Origin: Bacteroidales bacterium
GTDB taxonomy: Bacteria > Bacteroidota > Bacteroidia > Bacteroidales > P3
Assembly (NCBI GenBank): GCA_017479385.1
Contig: JAFVCE010000015.1
Coordinates: forward strand, 124,001-188,000
Direction of reading: 5' to 3'
DNA length: 64,000 nt
Shown one piece after another: positions 58,972 to 64,000 of this stretch. The translations under genes and the position numbers were made by a program. The notes under the pieces are model-generated. The model saw only the letters and a program-made list of their open reading frames with translations, was not told the origin of the DNA and did not search any database. Numbering within the stretch: position 1 is the first letter of the stretch; each line of letters begins with the position of its first letter.

Positions 58972-59023
58972 TCTTCGTGTGGTGGTATCTTTAGGTGGAC
59001 TCAATTGCAAAAAAGTTGTATCT
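58972..59023 (+). repeat. Right 52-bp repeat bracketing the defence block (decayed promoter)
   Basis: Near-copy of 51166-51217. The -7 element has become TATCTATA and the downstream ORF is seven codons long, so this copy looks non-functional. Similarity to the left copy appears to extend weakly upstream (GCGTAxGxATG near 58917 and 51117). Confidence 0.8.
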
Positions 59024-59124
59024 ATAAAAAGAAGTCAAGTGTGACAGTTGTACCCTTGATAGGTTCATAGACATGAAAGAATTGGCAGATAACTAATGAG
59101 CCTCCGATTTGTCTATTGTGCTCA

Positions 59125-59201
59125 ATTTCAGGTCAGAGACGTGTTAGGTAGGGGTTGGGGTCGTATTGAGGTCGAACAAGGCTTGATAATCAGATGGTTA
59201 C
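59125..59201 (+). repeat. Dispersed 11-nt-unit repeat, copy F
   Basis: It reads CAATTTCAGGTCAGAGACG, GTGTTAGGTAGGGG, TTGGGGTCGTATTGAGG, TCGAACAAGGC and ends TTGATAATCAGATGGTTAC. The right inverted end is intact; the left is weak. Confidence 0.75.
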
Positions 59202-59275
59202 AAAAGGGCAAAAAGGGCCTCCTAATTCGAGTCTTACTCGACACATAAGCGATAGATGGACAGTGACTTACGGTG

Positions 59276-60874
59276 TTAGAAGCCTGGCAAGTCGAGCCAC
59301 AGGGTGGGCAACATGAGCAGAAAACCCACGACGATGAGCCCCACAATGAATTTCCACGCCCACTTGAACCACACTCCGTATGGGATTTTGGCCACCCCGA
59401 GGCAGCCTATGAGTACGCCGCTGGTAGGGGTAATCATGTTTGTAAAGCCATCGCCAAACTGGAATGCGAGGACGGTGGTCTGGCGCGACACCTCAATCAG
59501 GTCGGCAAATTGGGCCATGATGGGCATGGTGAGGGCGGCTTTGGCCGAGCCTGAAGGCATAATGACGTTGAGCGCCGTCTGGAAAAGGTACATCACACCG
59601 AGCGACGCCACCTCGCCGGTGCCTGCCAGCGAGCGCGTGAGGCCATAGAGAATTGTATCGATTACATGGCCATCGCGCAGCACGAAGATGATGCCACTGG
59701 CCAGGCCCACCACGAGGGCTGCCGAGAGTATGTCTTTGCACCCCGAAAGGAAGAGCTTGGCTATGTCGTCGGCCCTCTGGCTATCGGCAATTCCGCAACA
59801 AATGCCCATGGCTAAAAACAGGGCCGAAATTTCCATCACGTACCATCCGTAGCCCAAAACTCCGGCAATAAGATATAATATAGTAAATAATAATATATCG
59901 ATAATAAAAAGGTGTACCGAGCGTTTCAAGGCGAGCGCGCCAGACAGCGCAAAAAGGGCAGCGAGCACCGGCATGAGCACCAGGTTGAAGGTGGTTTGGC
60001 CAATGGTGACCGACGTGGTGGGGTAGGCCACGGCCACGGCAATCAGCACCGCCACCATAGCGCCGTAGAGCACCCACGGCGCGGCCGTGGCATGGCGAGC
60101 CGACTGGGCGGTTGGCACCTCGGTCGCAGCCCTCTGGCGCCAATATTCGTCGAGTTTGTATACGGGCGAACTCGTGGGGTTGCGTTTCACTTTGGCGGCA
60201 TACCACAGCACGAAGGCTATGGCCAGCACCGTCAGCACCACCCAGCACACAAAGCGGTATTCCAGGCCCGAGAAGATGGGCAGCTCGGCAATTCCCTGCG
60301 CAATGCCGATGGTAAAGGGGTTGAGCATTGCGCCCGCAAAGCCCACGTGGGCAGCAACATAGCACATACAGAGGCCCACAATAGAGTCGTAGCCCATCGA
60401 GATGGCCAGCGGCACAAAAATCACCACAAAGGCAATAGTCTCCTCGCTCATCCCAAACACGGCTCCAAACAGGCTGAACATCACCATAACCAGCGCGATG
60501 ATGATGTTCTCTACCCCCAAACGGCGCAGCAACTTGTTGTTATTGAGACGTTGAACACGGCGCAGGAAGGCCATCACGGCCACGTCGATGGCATGACTAT
60601 TGTTCAAAATCCAAAAAGCTCCGCCCACCATGAGGATGAAAACAATAATGTCGGCCTTATCCACAAAACCATTGAAGAGCGACGAAAAGACCTGCCAAGT
60701 CTGCGGCGAGCGGTCCACAAAATGGAACGAGCCACCGTCGACCACCTCGCGCGAGGAGCCACCCACCTCGACAGTGTGGCGGGCAAATTCGCCAGCAGGC
60801 AACACCCAGGTGAGCGCTGCGGCTATCACAATCAGCGCGAAAACAATGGTAAAAGTGTGAGGTATGCGTTTCAT
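59276..60874 (-). CDS. YfcC-family membrane transporter
   Basis: The 532-residue protein has about 12 helices, beginning MKRIPHTFTIVFALIVIAAA, with LTWVLPAGEFARHTVEVGG (about 23), GGAFWILNNSHAIDVAVMA, FGMSEETIAFVVIFVPLAIS (about 140), MLNPFTIGIAQGIAELPIFS (about 182) and, late, NVIMPSGSAKAALTMPIMAQ and TNMITPTSGVLIGCLGVAKI. This is the YfcC/arginine-deiminase-linked transporter group of the ion transporter superfamily; the substrate (basic amino acids or C4 acids) is unproven. It stands alone. Confidence 0.88.
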   Translation of the reverse strand: MKRIPHTFTIVFALIVIAAALTWVLPAGEFARHTVEVGGSSREVVDGGSFHFVDRSPQTWQVFSSLFNGFVDKADIIVFILMVGGAFWILNNSHAIDVAVMAFLRRVQRLNNNKLLRRLGVENIIIALVMVMFSLFGAVFGMSEETIAFVVIFVPLAISMGYDSIVGLCMCYVAAHVGFAGAMLNPFTIGIAQGIAELPIFSGLEYRFVCWVVLTVLAIAFVLWYAAKVKRNPTSSPVYKLDEYWRQRAATEVPTAQSARHATAAPWVLYGAMVAVLIAVAVAYPTTSVTIGQTTFNLVLMPVLAALFALSGALALKRSVHLFIIDILLFTILYLIAGVLGYGWYVMEISALFLAMGICCGIADSQRADDIAKLFLSGCKDILSAALVVGLASGIIFVLRDGHVIDTILYGLTRSLAGTGEVASLGVMYLFQTALNVIMPSGSAKAALTMPIMAQFADLIEVSRQTTVLAFQFGDGFTNMITPTSGVLIGCLGVAKIPYGVWFKWAWKFIVGLIVVGFLLMLPTLWLDLPGF

Positions 60875-60896
60875 TTGAGGTACTTTTTTCAGAGTG

Positions 60897-60904
60897 CAAA
60901 ATTA
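60897..60904 (-). promoter_or_regulatory. -7 element of the YfcC gene
   Basis: TAATTTTG on the minus strand, 22 nt before the ATG at 60874. Confidence 0.55.
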
Positions 60905-60955
60905 CAAAAAAAAATCTTTCTGCAGAAAAATAATCGCACATTCAAAAAAAAATTG

Positions 60956-60963
60956 TAAATTTG
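60956..60963 (+). promoter_or_regulatory. -7 element of ridA
   Basis: TAAATTTG, 37 nt before the ATG at 61001. The -33 is unclear. Confidence 0.5.
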
Positions 60964-61000
60964 CATTTTAAAAATATTAATAATAATACGACATACCAGT

Positions 61001-61378
61001 ATGAAAAAAGTAATCAGCACCCCCAAAGCTCCGGCCGCTATTGGTCCTTATAGTCAGGCAATTATGGCTGGCAACACGCTCTACATTTCGGGCCAGGTGC
61101 CCATCGACCCCGCCACTGGCAAACTGGTCGAAGGAGGCATAACCGAGCAAACCGAACAGGTTTTCAAAAACATAAAAGCCATCCTCGACGAAGCTGGATT
61201 CACCTTCGACGACGTGGTTAAGAGCACCTGCCTCCTCTCTACCATGGACCACTTTAAACCCATGAACGAGGTCTACGCCAAATACTACAGCCACGACTGC
61301 CCCGCTCGCGCCGCCTTCGCAGTGGCCGGCCTACCTATGGGCGCCATGGTCGAAATAGAAACCATTGCCGTAAAGTAA
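61001..61378 (+). CDS. ridA: RidA-family enamine/imine deaminase
   Basis: The 125-residue protein reads MKKVISTPKAPAAIGPYSQA, LYISGQVPIDPATGKLVEGG (about 27) and PARAAFAVAGLPMGAMVEIE (about 100), whose Arg binds the substrate carboxylate. RidA hydrolyses reactive 2-aminoacrylate and related imines made by PLP enzymes. Length is standard. The dehydrogenase gene follows after 100 nt. Confidence 0.95.
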   Translation: MKKVISTPKAPAAIGPYSQAIMAGNTLYISGQVPIDPATGKLVEGGITEQTEQVFKNIKAILDEAGFTFDDVVKSTCLLSTMDHFKPMNEVYAKYYSHDCPARAAFAVAGLPMGAMVEIETIAVK

Positions 61379-61478
61379 CCCCAAGGCGGCAACCCGACCC
61401 ACTTTTGGCCACACAAACCCAACGGCTTGCGGCCAAAACCGAACCAAACAAGAAACAAGACTAAACAATAAAGAAAAC

Positions 61479-62618
61479 ATGGATTTTAGCTACACCAAAC
61501 AAGAAGAACTCTTCCTGCAGATGATACGCGAATTTGCAGAGAACGAGGTCAAACCCCTCGCCGCCGAAGTCGACGAGGAGGAGCGCTTCCCGATGGAGAC
61601 CGTGCAAAAAATTGCCAAACTCGGCCTGATGGGTATCCCCGTGCCTACCCAGTATGGCGGCGCTGGCGGAACCAACATCATGTATGGCATGGCCGTCGAA
61701 GAGCTGAGCCGCGTTTGCGCCACCACGGGCGTAATCCTCTCGGCCCACACCAGCCTTTGCTGCGCCCCCATCCTTGAGTCTGGCACCGAGGAGCAAAAAA
61801 TGAAATACCTGCCCAAACTCGCCAGCGGCGAATGGATTGGCGCTTTCGGCCTCACCGAACCCAATGCCGGTACCGACGCAGCCGGCCAGCAAACCACCGC
61901 CGTGCTCGAAGGCGACGAATGGGTGCTCAACGGCAGCAAGATTTTCATCACCAACGGCTCCTACGCCAATGTCTTTATCATCATCGCCATGACCGACAAG
62001 AGCCTCGGCACCAAAGGCATCAGCGCCTTCATCGTCGAGAAGACCGACCCAGGCTTCAGCGTTGGTAAGAAAGAGAAGAAGATGGGCATTCGCGGCAGCG
62101 CCACCACCGAGCTCATTTTCGAAGATTGCCGCATTCCGAAAGACCGCCAGCTGGGTCAGCTCGGCAAAGGCTTTGGCTTAGCCATGAAGACCCTCGACGG
62201 TGGCCGTATCGGTATCGCCTGCCAAGCCCTCGGCATTGCCCAAGGTGCTATGGACGAGACTATAAAATACACCAAAGAGCGCAAGCAGTTTGGCCGCAGC
62301 ATCAGCCAGTTCCAGAACACCCAGTTCCAGATGGCCGACCTCGAGACCAAGGTCCAAGCCGCCCGCCTGCTCTGCCGCAACGCCCACTACAAGAAAGACC
62401 ACGGTATGCCCTACAGCGCCGACGCCGCTATGGCCAAGCTCTTCAGTGCCGAGACCGCCATGGAGGTTACGACCAAGGCCGTCCAGTTCCACGGCGGTTA
62501 TGGCTACACTCGCGAGTACCCCGTGGAGCGCATGATGCGCGACGCCAAGATTACCGAAATCTACGAAGGCACCAGCGAGGTCCAGCGTATGGTCATCGCA
62601 GGCAAATTGTTTAAATAA
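61479..62618 (+). CDS. Short-chain acyl-CoA dehydrogenase (butyryl-CoA type)
   Basis: The 379-residue FAD enzyme has FGLTEPNAGTDAAGQQTTA (about 122), FITNGSYANVFIIIA, GIRGSATTELIFEDCRIPK (about 203), the QFGRSISQFQNTQFQMADLE stretch (about 267) and the C-terminal GGYGYTREYPVERMMRDAKI with ITEIYEGTSEVQRMV, whose Glu is the catalytic base. It oxidises or reduces short acyl-CoAs and exchanges electrons with the EtfAB encoded directly downstream. In fermenting Bacteroidales this trio fits crotonyl-CoA reduction to butyryl-CoA, possibly with electron bifurcation. No thiolase or crotonase is in view. Confidence 0.93.
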   Translation: MDFSYTKQEELFLQMIREFAENEVKPLAAEVDEEERFPMETVQKIAKLGLMGIPVPTQYGGAGGTNIMYGMAVEELSRVCATTGVILSAHTSLCCAPILESGTEEQKMKYLPKLASGEWIGAFGLTEPNAGTDAAGQQTTAVLEGDEWVLNGSKIFITNGSYANVFIIIAMTDKSLGTKGISAFIVEKTDPGFSVGKKEKKMGIRGSATTELIFEDCRIPKDRQLGQLGKGFGLAMKTLDGGRIGIACQALGIAQGAMDETIKYTKERKQFGRSISQFQNTQFQMADLETKVQAARLLCRNAHYKKDHGMPYSADAAMAKLFSAETAMEVTTKAVQFHGGYGYTREYPVERMMRDAKITEIYEGTSEVQRMVIAGKLFK

Positions 62619-62620
62619 AA

Positions 62621-62638
62621 CCTATAAGTCATTATAGG
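62621..62638. repeat. CCTATAA/TTATAGG hairpin
   Basis: Seven-base perfect arms (62621-62627, 62632-62638) around GTCA, followed by further CCTAT and TATAAG phrases up to 62665. A small hairpin in the spacer between the dehydrogenase and etfB; it may set relative expression. Confidence 0.6.
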
Positions 62639-62688
62639 TCCTATTGAGCCCTATAAGCCTTATAATCACAACAATTAAAGAAAAAATA

Positions 62689-63474
62689 ATGAACATAGTA
62701 GTTTGCATAAAGCAAGTGCCGGACACCACCGAGGTTAAAATCAACCCCGTGACCGGTACGCTCATCCGCGAGGGCGTTCCCTCCATCATGAACCCCGACG
62801 ACAAGGGCGGCCTTGAGTACGCCCTGCAGCTGAAGGATAAATACGGCGCCCACGTGACCGTTATCACCATGGGTCTGCCCCAAGCCGAGGCCATCCTGCG
62901 CGAAGCCCTAGCTATGGGTGTAGACCGCGCCATCCTGCTCACCGACCGCAAGCTTGGCGGTGCCGATACCCTGGCCACCAGCAGTGCCATCGCAGGCGCA
63001 CTGCGCACCATGGACTTCGACCTCGTCATCACCGGCCGCCAAGCCATCGACGGCGACACCGCTCAGGTGGGTCCGCAGATTGCCGAACACCTCGACCTGC
63101 CGCAGGTCTCCTATATGGAAGACCTCCAGTACGACGAAGCCACCAAGACTTTCACCATCAAAAAGCAGCTCGAAGACGGCTACCAGGTGCTGCAGATGCA
63201 GGCCCCTTGCGTCGTCACCGCACTGGCCAGCAGCGTCCACCCGCGCTATATGAGCGTCAACGGCATTGTTACCGCTTTCGACAAAGAAGTCGAGGTATGG
63301 GGCGCCGACCGCATTAACGTGCCCGACGAGCACATTGGCAAGGCTGGTTCGCCCACGAGCGTCTTCAAGTCGTTCCCCAAACAGCTCAAGCCTGCCGGCC
63401 AGACCTTCGAGGTTAGCCCCGAAGAGGCCGTAGAGCTCATCATAAACAAACTGAAAGAGAAACATATTATCTGA
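62689..63474 (+). CDS. etfB: Electron transfer flavoprotein beta subunit
   Basis: The 261-residue protein starts MNIVVCIKQVPDTTEVKINP and has GGLEYALQLKDKYGAHVTVI (about 44), AILLTDRKLGGADTLATSSA (about 80), DLVITGRQAIDGDTAQVGPQ (about 111) and PCVVTALASSVHPRYMSVNG (about 175), the AMP/FAD-binding landmarks. The AIDGDTAQVGP loop is found in many Etfs, including bifurcating ones. The ATG at 62689 is preferred to an upstream one that adds 15 untypical residues. Confidence 0.95.
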   Translation: MNIVVCIKQVPDTTEVKINPVTGTLIREGVPSIMNPDDKGGLEYALQLKDKYGAHVTVITMGLPQAEAILREALAMGVDRAILLTDRKLGGADTLATSSAIAGALRTMDFDLVITGRQAIDGDTAQVGPQIAEHLDLPQVSYMEDLQYDEATKTFTIKKQLEDGYQVLQMQAPCVVTALASSVHPRYMSVNGIVTAFDKEVEVWGADRINVPDEHIGKAGSPTSVFKSFPKQLKPAGQTFEVSPEEAVELIINKLKEKHII

Positions 63475-63479
63475 TTGCC

Positions 63480-64000
63480 ATGAACTTAGCAGAATATAAA
63501 GACGTATACGTGTTTGCCGAACAGCGCGACGGCAAACTGCAGAATGTGGCCCTCGAGCTGCTGGGCAAAGCCCGCGAACTGGCCGACGCCAACCAAGAGA
63601 AGGTCGTGGCCATGCTCCTCGGCAAGGACATTAAGGCCCTCGCACAACCCCTCATCGAGCACGGTGCCGACGAGGTGCTTGTGGTCGACAATGACCTGCT
63701 GAAGGACTACCTTACCGAGCCCTACACCGAGGCCATTACCCAAATCATCGCCGAGCGCAAACCGAGCATCATGCTCATCGGCGCCACCACCATAGGCCGC
63801 GACCTCGGTCCGCGCGTCAGCGCTCGCAATCGCACCGGCCTCACCGCCGACGCCACCAAGCTCGAAATCAGCGACGACGAGGCTCACGAGTTCCGTATGA
63901 CCCGCCCCGCTTTCGGCGGCAACCTGATGGCCACCATCCTCTGCAAAAACCATCGCCCGCAGATGTCGACCGTCCGCCCCGGCGTTATGCAGAAAATGGC
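63480..64000 (+). CDS. etfA: Electron transfer flavoprotein alpha subunit, 5' part
   Basis: About 173 codons are present before the window ends: MNLAEYKDVYVFAEQRDGKL, ADEVLVVDNDLLKDYLTEPY (about 63), IMLIGATTIGRDLGPRVSAR (about 97), GLTADATKLE and FRMTRPAFGGNLMATILC (about 139). The C-terminal FAD domain is off the edge. It starts 5 nt after etfB and forms the EtfAB heterodimer with it. Confidence 0.94.
   Translation, partial: MNLAEYKDVYVFAEQRDGKLQNVALELLGKARELADANQEKVVAMLLGKDIKALAQPLIEHGADEVLVVDNDLLKDYLTEPYTEAITQIIAERKPSIMLIGATTIGRDLGPRVSARNRTGLTADATKLEISDDEAHEFRMTRPAFGGNLMATILCKNHRPQMSTVRPGVMQKM

Larger units (their letters stand above)
58595..59275. other. Intergenic region at the right edge of the defence block
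   Basis: This 680-base gap holds the operon leader and promoter, three G tracts (58755-58762, 58861-58868, 58960-58968), the right 52-bp repeat, a vestigial start (ATGAAAGAATTGGCAGATAA near 59073, only seven codons) and repeat copy F. I saw no functional gene. Confidence 0.55.

Noticed and set aside
51166-59023. Complete DISARM or BREX system
   Set aside because: No DrmA, DrmB, DrmC, BrxC, PglZ or similar genes; only a helicase-nuclease and a methylase are present.
51166-59023. Integrative element with attachment sites
   Set aside because: The bracketing 52-bp repeats include a promoter and no integrase, relaxase or tRNA end lies beside them, so att sites are not supported.

Overview
The window looks like chromosomal DNA of an uncultured or lesser-known Bacteroidales (phylum Bacteroidota). 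Evidence: most genes recur in the Bacteroidales core (rsfS-ftsH-cdsA-psd, DUF1599, DUF4293, CCDC81-HU/SPOR, split NnrD); two secreted proteases carry type IX secretion C-terminal domains; and the promoters are the Bacteroidota type (-33 TTTG, -7 TAnnTTTG, about 20 bp apart), seen more than 20 times, mostly as TAACTTTGCA or TATCTTTGCA. Shine-Dalgarno sequences are almost absent and some leaders are nearly zero length. Most of the window is GC-rich; 50.6-53.4 kb is visibly AT-richer. There are no rRNA genes, CRISPR arrays or intact insertion sequences.

Layout. 0-6.6 kb: small-protein and accessory region with a 5' transketolase fragment upstream of a C-terminal transketolase half, a CxxCxGxG zinc-ribbon lipoprotein, a divergent AraC/HXXEE pair, and a LOG hydrolase overlapping a Cas4-like nuclease. 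6.8-15.5 kb, minus strand: rsmI-mgtC, yebC, trmB, SPOR protein, kdsB, nucleoside kinase and a TonB receptor. 15.6-22 kb: small membrane proteins, ruvC, a transglutaminase-like lipoprotein and a T9SS subtilase. 22.5-26.5 kb: two tRNAs with a small membrane protein between them, nnrD and a gingipain-family protease. 26.5-33.9 kb: a nine-gene minus-strand housekeeping run (DUF1599 to an RluA-type synthase), divergent from folP-cdaA. 35.8-48.9 kb: M16 peptidase, purM-like, chromate transporter halves, TerC, era, a sodium symporter with rnz, an rRNA/tRNA methyltransferase and a truncated glycosyltransferase. 49.3-50.5 kb: PHP and DRTGG proteins. 50.6-59 kb: a defence island. 59.3-64 kb: YfcC transporter, ridA and the acyl-CoA dehydrogenase-EtfB-EtfA operon, cut by the window end.

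The most interesting region is 50.6-59 kb. A single-HKD phospholipase-D nuclease fused to a SNF2 helicase is paired with an Eco57I-type adenine methylase whose recognition half (after NPPY) has a different base composition. Beyond it lie an unknown protein and an opposing two-gene unit of a two-helix membrane protein overlapping a Cas2/SinR-like protein. A 52-bp near-identical sequence brackets the block: promoter-active on the left, decayed on the right. The mRNA leader of the nuclease-helicase carries short overlapping ORFs through a C8 tract; a change to C9 would open an ORF ending in an ATGA overlap with the helicase start, a possible phase-variable coupling switch.

A second theme is intergenic DNA: six copies of a dispersed element built of 11-nt units (GGTCGTATTGA-like) with inverted ends, other tandem arrays with 11- or 22-nt period, and a set of very long perfect hairpins, each of different sequence, at gene ends.
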